This document shows, piece after piece, positions 1 to 8,691 of a stretch of DNA of 64,000 bases. The notes beneath the pieces are model-generated. The model saw nothing but the letters and a program-made list of their open reading frames with translations, ran no database searches and was not told the origin of the DNA. Position numbers and translations under genes: made by a program. The stretch is from Stenotrophomonas sp. 169 (GTDB taxonomy: Bacteria; Pseudomonadota; Gammaproteobacteria; Xanthomonadales; Xanthomonadaceae), in contig NZ_CP061204.1 of assembly GCF_014621775.1 (NCBI RefSeq), positions 62,001-126,000 on the forward strand, read 5' to 3'. The first letter of the stretch is position 1. Each line of letters opens with the position of its first letter.

Positions 1-747
1 GGCCTGTTTCCAACGCCCAATTCCGATCCCGACAAGATTGACCGCGACGGCAAGACCTACAGTTTCCACGCCGAGTCCGGCACATGGAGCGGACAGGCGC
101 CGATCGAATCGCGGATCGCGATCAAGCTGCCGGTAACCGACCCGGCGCTGATCGAAGCACTTAACGACAGGCGGGCGCTGCGCCAGGAGCGTGAACAGCT
201 GCGCACGCAGTTCCATCCCGACGACCCTAACCGCAGTCGCCCGATCCAGGCCAGCCCGTGGCTGTTCACCGATGCAAGCCCAGTGCAAGAGCCATCGAGC
301 GCGACGATGCAGGCGCGCATCACGGGGGCTGCCGATCCCACCGAACCCGAACACCCACGTCATGCGCTGTACCAGCAATGCATTGAGGGCGTGCACGCGC
401 TGGATGCACGCCTGGGCCGGGCGCCGGACCAGCACAGCGCCCGCATGGTGGCCAGCCTGACCACGCTGGCTGTCAGCAGTGGGCTGGAGCGTGTGGACCA
501 TGTGCTGCTGAGCGTGCGCGGCACGGAAACGGCGGCGGGTGAGCGGGTCTTCGTGGTGCAGGGTGACCCGGGCGACCCCGCGCACCAGCGTGCGCACATG
601 CCTACCGAGCAGGCGACCTCGACGTCAACGAAGCAGTCGTTCCAGCAGCTTGCAGCTCTGGATATGCACCAAGAACGCGAGCAGGCCCAGCAGCTGCAGC
701 GCGAGCAGGATGTGCCGGCGCGTGCAGCGCCGCTGATGCACAGCTGA
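1..747 (+). CDS. C-terminal part of an X-T4SS effector with XVIPCD tail (5' end outside window)
   Basis: The frame is open from base 1 to the stop, so only the last 248 residues are seen. From about residue 118 the sequence has the layout of the XVIPCD secretion domain of Xanthomonadales: HPRHALYQQC, then ERVDHVLLS, then GERVFVVQGDPGDPAHQRA at about 180-198, and a Gln-rich end. In this family the C-terminal XVIPCD is recognised by the coupling protein VirD4 of an antibacterial type IV secretion system, and the N-terminal part carries a toxic activity. The visible upstream part (residues 1-90) is not a domain I recognise. No lipoprotein-like immunity gene follows on the same strand; if one exists it is probably upstream, outside the window. 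Confidence 0.75.
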   Translation, partial: GLFPTPNSDPDKIDRDGKTYSFHAESGTWSGQAPIESRIAIKLPVTDPALIEALNDRRALRQEREQLRTQFHPDDPNRSRPIQASPWLFTDASPVQEPSSATMQARITGAADPTEPEHPRHALYQQCIEGVHALDARLGRAPDQHSARMVASLTTLAVSSGLERVDHVLLSVRGTETAAGERVFVVQGDPGDPAHQRAHMPTEQATSTSTKQSFQQLAALDMHQEREQAQQLQREQDVPARAAPLMHS

Positions 748-809
748 CGCAGGCCGGGTGGTGGGCATTACTCCCCAACGCGTCGCGATGCTCGCCGCGC
801 CACCCACGC

Positions 810-1331
810 TCATCGCGCGTCCAACTGCTGCCCGGCGGAGGCCTTGATCAATTCGCGCCCGGCGACCAGCAGCCCATCCACCAGATGCTCGCCGAGCAGC
901 GACGCGGTATCGCCATCGCAGCGTGCAATGTGCTCGGCGTGCAGGATCTCCAGCGCGGCGTCCAGTGCCTGCATCACGCGGATCGGTACGGCCACTTTAC
1001 CCACGCGCTCCAGCTCTGCGGACGGATCTGTATCCGGTGCGGGCAGCGACGGCACCAGCGTCAGGTGGGTCAGGCGTGTGCTCGCAGGATGCTCGGTGGC
1101 GTACTGCTGCAGACGGCGTTCCAGCGTTTCAATGAACTTCTGCGGCACGTCGTGAATCTGCTCGCCCAGCAGGGAGGCAAGATGCGCGGAGCTGAGGGGG
1201 TGGTCGGGAGTCAACGGCAGAACCTCGCAGTGAGGCCACCTGCGCCGAAGGGGCAACAGGTGGCGGGCGATGCGGGTTGCCATACCGGGCGTCCAATAAC
1301 CATAAACCGGCGGATCAGGGATCCCCCGCAT
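810..1331 (-). CDS. Hypothetical protein, 173 aa
   Basis: An open frame on the minus strand with codon use like its neighbours. The plus-strand overlaps give Gln/His/Arg-rich translations typical of antisense frames, so minus is preferred. I do not recognise the family. The product has no signal peptide, membrane segment or cysteine cluster and looks cytoplasmic and mostly helical, for example LGEQIHDVPQKFIETLERRL near the middle. The ATG at 1331 has only a weak upstream GGCAGGCG. It is convergent with the effector tail, 62 bases away. It does not resemble known effector-immunity lipoproteins, and no function is proposed. Confidence 0.5.
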   Translation of the reverse strand: MRGIPDPPVYGYWTPGMATRIARHLLPLRRRWPHCEVLPLTPDHPLSSAHLASLLGEQIHDVPQKFIETLERRLQQYATEHPASTRLTHLTLVPSLPAPDTDPSAELERVGKVAVPIRVMQALDAALEILHAEHIARCDGDTASLLGEHLVDGLLVAGRELIKASAGQQLDAR

Positions 1332-1749
1332 CGCCTGCCATGAAACCGATAGGCGATGCAGTGCATTCTCCGCCGTGCCCCCGGGGGCAGAACAGAGTCA
1401 ACGGTTATGGACGCGAACAGGATGGCAATCCCGGCTGCAGCCCCGTGGCTCCAGCGTGGTCATCCTGCGCAACGCCAAGTGCCTGCGTCCATGAGGAAAA
1501 CTGCGAAGTCCGGCACCGCTTAACGGCTCATGCACTGAGGGTCGATGAGGCCAACGGCTTGGCTGCCTTTTCGTCATCGCCCCGCCCCTTTCGGGTACAT
1601 CTACGACGCGACTGGATGACTTCCCGCGCGCCGCCTCGGTCCCAACTTGAATGAGCCCGTTTGACGGCGGGGCTGCGGTAGCCGAGCATCGTCGCCAGCG
1701 GTAGCGTCGAACAGGGGCGTTGGCTGCAGCACCTCTTTCGAACCTTGAT
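1332..1749. other. 418-base gap with no supported gene
   Basis: Between the divergent hypothetical gene and the helicase gene I see only short overlapping frames with Pro/Arg/Ser-rich translations and no recognisable family. No SMAG repeat, tRNA or clear terminator is visible. The gap probably holds the promoters of the two flanking genes. Confidence 0.4.
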
Positions 1750-3771
1750 ATGCCCGATACCGCGCACTTTTCGTTCACCACCCGTTTCCTGCCGCTGCGA
1801 CGGCGCTCACTGGCCCAGCACCTGGCACGTGGCACACCGCCGGCGACGCCGTTGGAACAGGCCGGCCTGCTGGCCGCTTCGCTGTGCCGCACCCAGCCGC
1901 AGTCGGTCGGCCAGCTTGAACGCCTGTTGCACGACGCCTGTGCGCTGTTCGCGGCAGGCGAGGGCAGTGCGGTGGCCGCGCAGCTGGCCGGCAAGGGGGG
2001 TGCGGGACAGCCCGATCTCGATGCATGGCTGCAGGATCTGGCAGCGCACGGCGTGCTGCTGGCACCGGACGAGGTCGTCGATGCCTTCATCGTGCAGTCG
2101 CCTGCCGCCTATCCTGGCGCCGATTTCCAGGCGGCGTGCCTGACCACGCTGGCCGAGCACACCATCCGCTACCCGGCTACGGCGGCGCCGGACGATGAGG
2201 ACGAGCAGGCCGATCCGGAAGCCGACCAAGAGGATCGCCAAGCAGCGGTACCGGCCATCGAGCGCAACGGCCTGTACACCTCGGAACAGGCCCGTGTGCT
2301 GCGTGCCATCGCCGCAAATCCGGACGAGCTGATCGATCTGGAGGCCTACGCAGGGACTGGCAAGAGTCATCTGGTGCTGGCGCTGATGGATGCGCGGCCC
2401 GGCCGTTACACCTACATCGCGCCTTCGCGGGGGCAGGTGGAGGCCTTCCGCCCACGCATGCCCAGCGAGGCCGCCACGCGCCTGCTGACCCAGATCGAAC
2501 TGGCCAACCTGATGGTGCAGCAGGCCGCGCGCAGTGGACGCAGCAAGGGCTTCGTGCCGACCTACCGGTTGAGCACGGTGCCGCTGTGGGAAATCGCCCG
2601 TCGCATCGGTGTGCAGGGTATCGGCCAGCGCGTGCCCGAGCAGGTGCTGATGACCGCGCTGGACGGCATCAACCGCTGGTGCGCGTCCTCCGCAGCGCAG
2701 GTGCAGGCCGTGCATTTCGACCGCTCACTGCCGTGGGCGATGCTTGATGCCGCGCCCTACGTGGCGGCCGCCGAACACGTGTGGCGCTGCATGTTCGACC
2801 CTGCCGTGCAGAAGGGCGGTTGCCTGAGCCTCAACACCGGCCACCTGGGCAAGTGGCTGTGGCTGCAGGGCGTGGCGCCGCCGGTGGAACTGGGCATGCT
2901 GTTGGTGGACGAAGCGCATGAGCTCAGCCCGGCCTGGAAGGACGTGCTGGCGCGCCATGCGCCGGGCGTGGTCAGCCTGGGCGATCCGCATCAGCGGCTG
3001 GTCGGGCGCGCCTCGCGCTGGTCGTCATCGAAGATGCTGGAAATGAGTCAATCGGTACGTCAGGGCAGCCAGGTCGATGGACTGGTGAATCAGTCGCTGG
3101 CGCTGGACGACCTGGGCGGCACCAGTGAACGCTTCATGGGGGCGAGCGACCGCGCTACGGGTGTGCGTCGCTACACGGCCTGGTCACAGGTGCCCGTACA
3201 CGGGGCGCGCATCTACGGCAGCCTGTGGCGGCTGCTGCAGGAGGCGCACCAGTTGATGGAGCAGGGCGCCCGCGTGCATGTCCATCCGGCATCGGCACGT
3301 GTGCTGCACAAAGAGGCGCAGGCGCCGATCGAGGCGTGGCGCAGCGTCGGCCGTGGCGAATCGTCCCACCGCTGGGAACGCTTCGTCGAGGCCTGCGAAG
3401 AGCGCGGCCTGGCGGACATACCGGTGCTGTTCTCAAGTGGGTTCGACAGTGCGGCGCTGGAGCGCCTGCTGGCCACGCTCGTTCCAGAACAGGGCGCGAC
3501 GGTCGTGTTGTGTCTGGCCCAGCATGCGAAGAACCTGCAGTTCGACAGGGTGTCCATGTCCGCCTGCTGCTTCGTCACCGGCTATGACACACGCCAGCAG
3601 CACAGTCCGGTGCGCGCGGCGTATCTGGCGCTGACACGCGGCAGCCAGCAGCTGTGGTTGCCGGACGATGCGATGGAGCAGTTGCAGCTCAGCGCGCAGC
3701 GCCACGCCCAGTCAAAGGAAACCCAGCGCATGGAACGGCGCCGCGCGGCAGGCCACGTCAAGCCGCGCTGA
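1750..3771 (+). CDS. Orphan SF1 (UvrD/Rep-like) helicase, 673 aa
   Basis: A probable ATP-dependent nucleic-acid helicase or translocase. The Walker A motif AYAGTGKS lies at residues 199-206, motif II VDEAHE has its DEAH at 387-390, motif III reads SLGDPHQR, and a motif-VI-like ALTRGSQQLWLP sits near residue 627. A segment NLQFDRVSM resembles the UvrD motif V region. The first roughly 190 residues have no recognised domain and end in an acidic linker (DDEDEQADPEADQ). ATG 1750 is preferred over a TTG at 1720 because it follows the gap better, but neither has a strong ribosome site. The gene stands alone with no nuclease partner, so its role in repair, conjugation or defence cannot be told from context. 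Confidence 0.75.
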   Translation: MPDTAHFSFTTRFLPLRRRSLAQHLARGTPPATPLEQAGLLAASLCRTQPQSVGQLERLLHDACALFAAGEGSAVAAQLAGKGGAGQPDLDAWLQDLAAHGVLLAPDEVVDAFIVQSPAAYPGADFQAACLTTLAEHTIRYPATAAPDDEDEQADPEADQEDRQAAVPAIERNGLYTSEQARVLRAIAANPDELIDLEAYAGTGKSHLVLALMDARPGRYTYIAPSRGQVEAFRPRMPSEAATRLLTQIELANLMVQQAARSGRSKGFVPTYRLSTVPLWEIARRIGVQGIGQRVPEQVLMTALDGINRWCASSAAQVQAVHFDRSLPWAMLDAAPYVAAAEHVWRCMFDPAVQKGGCLSLNTGHLGKWLWLQGVAPPVELGMLLVDEAHELSPAWKDVLARHAPGVVSLGDPHQRLVGRASRWSSSKMLEMSQSVRQGSQVDGLVNQSLALDDLGGTSERFMGASDRATGVRRYTAWSQVPVHGARIYGSLWRLLQEAHQLMEQGARVHVHPASARVLHKEAQAPIEAWRSVGRGESSHRWERFVEACEERGLADIPVLFSSGFDSAALERLLATLVPEQGATVVLCLAQHAKNLQFDRVSMSACCFVTGYDTRQQHSPVRAAYLALTRGSQQLWLPDDAMEQLQLSAQRHAQSKETQRMERRRAAGHVKPR

Positions 3772-3796
3772 CCCGGCGGATGGCAAAGGCAACAGC

Positions 3797-3995
3797 CGCC
3801 TAGCACGGCTCGGCGCTACCAAAGGCCGACGGTGCCCGGTAGCGCCGAGCCACGCTCGGCGAGCGCAGCGGCAGAGACAACAGCCGCCGAGCACGGCCCG
3901 GCGCTACCAAAGGCCGACGGTGCCCGGTAGCGCCGAGCCACGCTCGGCGAGCGCAGCGGCAAAGGCAACAGCCGCCGAGCACGGCCCGGCGCTAC
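3797..3995. repeat. Tandem array of inverted SMAG palindromes, 88-base period
   Basis: Five GTAGCGCCGAGC-type palindromes alternate in orientation: reverse 3797-3820, forward 3838-3861, reverse 3885-3908, forward 3926-3949 and reverse 3973-3995. The forward and reverse pairs recur exactly 88 bases apart, so a whole inverted dimer with its spacer has been duplicated in tandem. The GTAG end and G/C stem match the SMAG repeats of Stenotrophomonas. The array lies between two convergent genes, where such hairpins can end or stabilise transcripts. Confidence 0.85.
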
Positions 3996-4019
3996 GGATG
4001 GTGGCTGCACGCTACCGCG

Positions 4020-5006
4020 TCAGCAATCTGCCTTGCGGCCCATCAACTTGCCCACGCGCGAGGGCTCGTCGCACTTCGGCTTCGGCGGCGGCAGCAGGGC
4101 GGCCGCACGGGCGCGCTGGATCTGCTCGATCTTCGCGCGGATCTGCGGCATCGCCGCCATGGCGGCTTTCTCGCCTTCCAGGATCGCCTTGCCGCGCTGG
4201 CTGAAATCAGAAGCGCCGATATCCAGCACGCGCGGGCGGATGATGATGTCCGCACGTGCCAGTTCCTGCTCGCCCAAACGTTGGCCCATGATCGCGATGG
4301 ACTGGTTGACGATGCCGAGCATGCCGGTCGGCGTGCGGCCGCTGGCTTTGCTGGAGATATCCACGGCGACGACGAACTCGGCGCCGAGCTGGCGCGCCGC
4401 ATCCACCGGCACCGGGCTGACCACGCCGCCATCGACGAAATTGTTCTGGCCGATCTTCACCGGTTCGAACACGCCCGGAATGCTGCTGGACGCGCGCACG
4501 GCCTGGCCGACGTTGCCGCGCACGAATACCGCGCGCTCACCGGTTTCCAGGTTGGTGGCGACGGCGGCGAAGGGCTTCTTCAGCCGTTCCGCCGGCTTGT
4601 TGCCGACCTGCTGGTTGACGTAGTCCTGCAGCTTCTGGCCCTGCACCAGCCCGCCGGAGAACAGCCGCACATCGCGGATGCTGGCCTCATCCAGCGCCAC
4701 GGCCTTGGTCTGCATCTCGAACGCATCCATGCCGCTGGCATACAGTGCACCGACCACGCTGCCTGCGCTGGTGCCTGATACCACGACCGGCTCGAAGCCA
4801 TTGGCTTCCAGCATCTTGATCACCCCGATATGGGCGAAGCCCTTGGCCGCTCCACCGCCCAAGGCGATGCCGATCTTCACCGGTTTGGCGGACGGCACCA
4901 CGGTGGGCGTGGCCGGCGGGGCAGGGCGCGCGTTTTCACCGCCGCAGCCGGCCAGCAGGCCGAGCAGAGCAACAGACAACATCACACGGGTGCGGGACAG
5001 GGTCAT
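4020..5006 (-). CDS. Patatin-like phospholipase lipoprotein, 328 aa
   Basis: A serine acyl-hydrolase of the patatin/RssA type, predicted to be a lipoprotein. The start at 5006 gives a lipoprotein signal LLGLLAGC with Cys21; longer readings upstream run through an intergenic palindrome pair and are rejected. The catalytic parts are complete: oxyanion loop GGGAAKG at 50-56, nucleophile GTSAG with Ser80, and DGG with Asp192 for the Ser-Asp dyad. Family members hydrolyse acyl esters of phospholipids; the native substrate here is unknown. A single-gene unit, convergent with the helicase gene across the SMAG array. Confidence 0.88.
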   Translation of the reverse strand: MTLSRTRVMLSVALLGLLAGCGGENARPAPPATPTVVPSAKPVKIGIALGGGAAKGFAHIGVIKMLEANGFEPVVVSGTSAGSVVGALYASGMDAFEMQTKAVALDEASIRDVRLFSGGLVQGQKLQDYVNQQVGNKPAERLKKPFAAVATNLETGERAVFVRGNVGQAVRASSSIPGVFEPVKIGQNNFVDGGVVSPVPVDAARQLGAEFVVAVDISSKASGRTPTGMLGIVNQSIAIMGQRLGEQELARADIIIRPRVLDIGASDFSQRGKAILEGEKAAMAAMPQIRAKIEQIQRARAAALLPPPKPKCDEPSRVGKLMGRKADC

Positions 5007-5089
5007 CGGCTGGGCAACGCAACAGGAAAGGGCGCCAGCATAGCGAAGGGGAGAGCCACTGCGGGAGCAGCCGCTGCTCGCATTCAGCC

Positions 5090-5154
5090 GGTAGTGACGG
5101 CCGCTGGCCGTCACAGTCCTGCACACGATTGACGGCCAGCGGCCGTCACTACCG
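5090..5154. repeat. Inverted pair of GTAG palindromes (second SMAG subtype)
   Basis: Element one at 5091-5114 starts GTAGTGACGGCCGCTGGCC and is itself a palindrome; element two at 5130-5152 is its inverted copy. The pair can fold into two small hairpins or one large stem. It sits between the patatin gene and the stop of the AIM24 gene on the same strand. Confidence 0.8.
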
Positions 5155-5173
5155 GAAGCGCGCGTCATTCCCT

Positions 5174-6199
5174 TCAGAAGCGATTGTCGCCGTCCAGCAT
5201 CCGGCCCAGCCCGCCCAGCACCGAGCCTTCGCCGCGGTTCTGGCCGCCGCCCTGCGGGGCCGCCATCCACATCCGGCCAGCCAGACGCGAGAACGGCAGC
5301 GACTGCAGCCACACCTTGCCCGGGCCGGTCAGGGTGGCCAAGAACACGCCCTCGCCGCCGAACACCATGCTCTTGATGCCGGCCACGCGGCGCACGTCCA
5401 TGTCCACGCTGGCGTGGTAGGCGACCACGCAGCCGGTATCCACGTCCAGGCGCTCACCAGCCGCCAGATCGCGCTCGACCACGCAGCCACCGGCATGGAT
5501 GAACACCCAGCCGTCGCCCTCCAGCTTCTGCATGATGAAGCCCTCGCCGCCGAACAGGCCGGTCATGATCTTGCGCTGGAACTGCACGCCGATCTGCACG
5601 CCGCGCGCGCCGGCCAGGAAGCTGTCTTTCTGGCAGATCAGCCGTCCGCCGTGCTCGTCCAGCTTCATCGGCAGCACGGTGCCAGGGTAAGGCGCCGCGA
5701 AAGCAACCTTGGCCTTGCCGTGGCCGGTGTGGGTATACAGCGTGGCGAACAGGCTCTCGCCGGTGAGCACGCGCTTGCCGGCGGACATGACTTTGCCCAT
5801 GAATCCGCCGCCCTGGCCACTGTGCGAGCCGTCGCCGAACACGGTGTCCATCTGCACCGCCGAATCCTTGAACATCAGTGCGCCGGCCTCGGCGATCGCG
5901 CTTTCGCCGGGGTCCAGCTCGATCTCGACGAACTGCATTTCATGGCCGACGATGCGGAAGTCGATGTCATCGGCGCGCTGGCCGCGCGCTGCGCCGCCCG
6001 GTACCGGGGGTGGCGCACTGGTCATCCCCGGAACGTCCGAGCGCAGTTCCGGCACATCGCGGATCGCCATCCAGCCACTCATGCCCTGGCACCAGGCCAA
6101 GGCTTGCGGCGCAGCGGCCGCGTAACGGCGCGCGGCCTGGTCATCGAAGGGGCCCACGCGGTCGGCCTGGCCGGGAACATGGAAGTACCACTGGTTCAT
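5174..6199 (-). CDS. AIM24 family protein with N-terminal GYF_2-like domain, 341 aa
   Basis: Residues 1-50 (MNQWYFHVPGQADRVGPFDD and following) look like the GYF_2 domain, a short peptide- or membrane-associated module. A variable linker leads to a TIGR00266/AIM24-type beta-barrel domain from about residue 80 to 300, with family phrases such as MQFVEIELDPGESAIAEAGA and FGGEGFIMQKLEGDGWVFIHAGG. The biochemical role of bacterial AIM24 proteins is not settled. There is no signal peptide. The divergent TonB-receptor gene begins 156 bases away, so both promoters lie in that gap. Confidence 0.85.
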   Translation of the reverse strand: MNQWYFHVPGQADRVGPFDDQAARRYAAAAPQALAWCQGMSGWMAIRDVPELRSDVPGMTSAPPPVPGGAARGQRADDIDFRIVGHEMQFVEIELDPGESAIAEAGALMFKDSAVQMDTVFGDGSHSGQGGGFMGKVMSAGKRVLTGESLFATLYTHTGHGKAKVAFAAPYPGTVLPMKLDEHGGRLICQKDSFLAGARGVQIGVQFQRKIMTGLFGGEGFIMQKLEGDGWVFIHAGGCVVERDLAAGERLDVDTGCVVAYHASVDMDVRRVAGIKSMVFGGEGVFLATLTGPGKVWLQSLPFSRLAGRMWMAAPQGGGQNRGEGSVLGGLGRMLDGDNRF

Positions 6200-6355
6200 C
6201 GCTGCGCGTCCAAAGGGGAGGAAAACGCGAGTCTAGCGGTCCACGGCGTTGCCCGGCAGCGGCCATGAACGACCGGCATTTGCGGCCGGCGTGTTGTATT
6301 GCAACAATTATCTGGTAGCGCCGTTCCACCACCCCTCCCAACACAGCCTACCGCC

Positions 6356-8623
6356 ATGTCCCCGAACCGTTCCGTCCACGACCGCCGACCGGTCGTGCGT
6401 CCGCTCGTTCTCGCGCTTTCCGCCCTGCTGCCGCTGTCTGCGGTTGCCCAGCAAGCCCCCGCCAGCAAGGATCCCGTTGCCCTCGACGCGCTGACGGTGA
6501 CCGCCCAGCGCCGCGTGGAAAACGCGAAAGACGTACCGGTGGCGATCACCGCCATCCAGGGTGAAAAGCTCGATGTACTCGGTTCGGCGGGCGATGACAT
6601 CCGCTTCCTCGCCGGACGCGTGCCCAGCCTGAACATCGAATCGTCCTACGGCCGTGCCTTCCCGCGCTTCTACATCCGTGGCCTGGGCAACACCGATTTC
6701 GATCTCAATGCCTCGCAGCCGGTTTCGCTGGTGTACGACGACGTGGTGCAGGAAAGTCCGCTGCTGAAGGGCTTCCCGCTGTTCGACCTGGCCGGCGTGG
6801 AAGTACTGCGCGGTCCGCAGGGCACGCTGTTCGGCCGCAATACGCCGGCCGGCGTGGTCAAGTTCGATTCGGCGCGTCCTTCGCAGGATGCCGATGGCTA
6901 CGTCAAGGTGGCCTATGGCAGCTACAACACCTGGAACACGCAGGGTGCCTACGGTGGTCCGTTGACCGACCGCTGGTCCGCGCGCGTATCCGCGCTGTAC
7001 CAGCGCCGCGACGATTGGGTTACCAATACGCGCGACAACGCGCCGGCGCAGGGCTTCGAAGGCTACGACGAGGCCGCCGCCCGCGTGCAGTTCCTGTACG
7101 AAGGTGATGCGTTCGAAGGCTTGTTCAACCTGCACAAGCGCAAACTCAACGGCACCGCCCGCCTGTTCCGCGCCAACATCATCCAGCCGGGCAGCAACCA
7201 GCTGGTGGAAAATTTCGACCGCGATGAAGTGTCCACCGACGGGCAGAACTTCTCCGATCTGGAAACCTGGGGTGGCAGCGCGCGCCTGAAGTGGGACCTC
7301 GGCCGGGTGACCCTGCACTCGATCACCGGGTATGAAACCGCTGAATCGCTCAACCACGGTGACATCGACGGCGGCTACGGCGCGGCGTTCCTTGGCGCCG
7401 GCAACTCGGGTCCGGGCTTCATTCCGTTCCCGTCCGAGTCGGCTGACGGTTTGCCGAGTCACCGCCAGTGGACGCAGGAATTCCGCGTCGAATCCAACGA
7501 ATGGGGCCGCTTCGACTGGCAGGCGGGCGTGTTCTACTTCGATGAAGACGTGACCATCGACAGCTTCAACTACGACTCGTTGACCCCGGGCAATCCGCAG
7601 ACCGGCCATGCCGTGCAGCAGCAGCGCAACAAGGCGTGGGCCGCCTTCGCGTCCGGCGACTTCGACGTCACCGATCGCTTCAAGCTGCGTGCCGGCGTGC
7701 GCTACACCCAGGACAAGAAGGACTTCACCGCCAGCGTGCTGCAGGCCGTACCGGGCGGCACACCCGTCAGTGGCCCCTACGTTGCCAACAGCGATGTCGA
7801 CGATGTCAGCTGGGACCTGAGCGGCGTGTATCAGCTCACCGACAACATCAACGCCTACGCCCGCGTTGCGAAGGGCTTCCGCGCGCCGTCGATCCAGGGC
7901 CGGCTTGCCTTCGGTGGCGTCACCCAGGCCGATTCGGAGAAGGTCATCTCCTATGAGGCCGGCATCAAGGCCGACCTGTTCGACCGTCGTGCGCGTCTGG
8001 GCTTCAGCGTGTTCCGTTACAACGTGGACGGCCAGCAGTTGATCGCCGTGGGCGGCAGCAACAACACCGCCACCCTGCTCAATGCGGACAAGACCATCGG
8101 CCAGGGCTTCGAGCTCGACTTCGAAGCGTACCTGACCGACAACGTGCTGCTGACCCTGGGCAGCAGCTACAACGACACCGAGATCAAGGACCCCGACCTG
8201 GCGGTGGCGATCTGCGGCGGCGGCTGCACCATCACCGATCCGACCACGGTCATCAACGGCGGCACCTACGCGCTGGTCAACGGCAATTCGCTGCCGCAGG
8301 CGCCGAAGTGGATCCACAACCTGACCCTGCGTGCCGGCTTCCCGGTCAACGATGCCAGCGAGTTCTACGTGTACACCGACTGGGCGTACAAGGGCCCCGT
8401 CAACTTCTTCCTGTACGAGTCGCCGGAGTTCCGTAGCCGCAGCTCGCTGGAAGGGGGTCTGCGCCTGGGTTACAACTGGGATTACGGTCAGTACGACGTG
8501 GCCGTGTTCGGTCGCAACCTGACCGATCAGGTCCGGGTGGTCGGTGCGATCGACTTCAACAACCTGACCGGTTTCATCAACGAACCGCGTACGTTCGGCG
8601 TCGAGTTCACCGCGAAGTTCTGA
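6356..8623 (+). CDS. TonB-dependent outer-membrane receptor, 755 aa
   Basis: A 22-strand beta-barrel type receptor for energy-coupled uptake of a siderophore or other bulky ligand. ATG 6356 gives a signal peptide ending near residue 31 (LPLSAVAQQ). A TonB-box-like DALTVTAQRR follows, then the plug domain with the family phrase VEVLRGPQGTLFGRNTPAG, and the barrel ends in the outer-membrane signature FGVEFTAKF with terminal Phe. Its general look is like FyuA-type receptors. No ligand-synthesis or ABC permease genes are adjacent, so the substrate is open. I could not identify a convincing Fur box upstream. A long open frame antisense to it is a codon-bias artefact. Confidence 0.93.
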   Translation: MSPNRSVHDRRPVVRPLVLALSALLPLSAVAQQAPASKDPVALDALTVTAQRRVENAKDVPVAITAIQGEKLDVLGSAGDDIRFLAGRVPSLNIESSYGRAFPRFYIRGLGNTDFDLNASQPVSLVYDDVVQESPLLKGFPLFDLAGVEVLRGPQGTLFGRNTPAGVVKFDSARPSQDADGYVKVAYGSYNTWNTQGAYGGPLTDRWSARVSALYQRRDDWVTNTRDNAPAQGFEGYDEAAARVQFLYEGDAFEGLFNLHKRKLNGTARLFRANIIQPGSNQLVENFDRDEVSTDGQNFSDLETWGGSARLKWDLGRVTLHSITGYETAESLNHGDIDGGYGAAFLGAGNSGPGFIPFPSESADGLPSHRQWTQEFRVESNEWGRFDWQAGVFYFDEDVTIDSFNYDSLTPGNPQTGHAVQQQRNKAWAAFASGDFDVTDRFKLRAGVRYTQDKKDFTASVLQAVPGGTPVSGPYVANSDVDDVSWDLSGVYQLTDNINAYARVAKGFRAPSIQGRLAFGGVTQADSEKVISYEAGIKADLFDRRARLGFSVFRYNVDGQQLIAVGGSNNTATLLNADKTIGQGFELDFEAYLTDNVLLTLGSSYNDTEIKDPDLAVAICGGGCTITDPTTVINGGTYALVNGNSLPQAPKWIHNLTLRAGFPVNDASEFYVYTDWAYKGPVNFFLYESPEFRSRSSLEGGLRLGYNWDYGQYDVAVFGRNLTDQVRVVGAIDFNNLTGFINEPRTFGVEFTAKF

Positions 8624-8638
8624 CAAGCAGACAAGGTT

Positions 8639-8669
8639 CGGGTTCCGTCCGCATGGCGGGCGGAACCCG
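8639..8669. terminator. Bidirectional hairpin terminator candidate
   Basis: A 14-pair stem (CGGGTTCCGTCCGC pairing with its complement, one G-U pair) with a 3-base ATG loop lies 16 bases after the receptor stop and just before the convergent acid phosphatase stop. There is no strong U run on either side. Confidence 0.6.
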
Positions 8670-8691
8670 AGCCCCTGTCACGGCATCGCCG

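Noticed and set aside
1277-1654. 125-residue plus-strand frame before the helicase
   Set aside because: Pro/Ser/Arg-rich, no family match, overlaps the start of the minus-strand gene.
6241-6355. Fur-box candidate upstream of the TonB receptor
   Set aside because: Only a short TGTTG/CAACA inverted repeat is visible; it does not match the 19-base Fur consensus well enough.
6308-8626. 772-codon open frame antisense to the TonB receptor
   Set aside because: The translation is rich in His, Gln, Arg and Val without any family motif, and GC-rich codon bias on the opposite strand explains the open frame.
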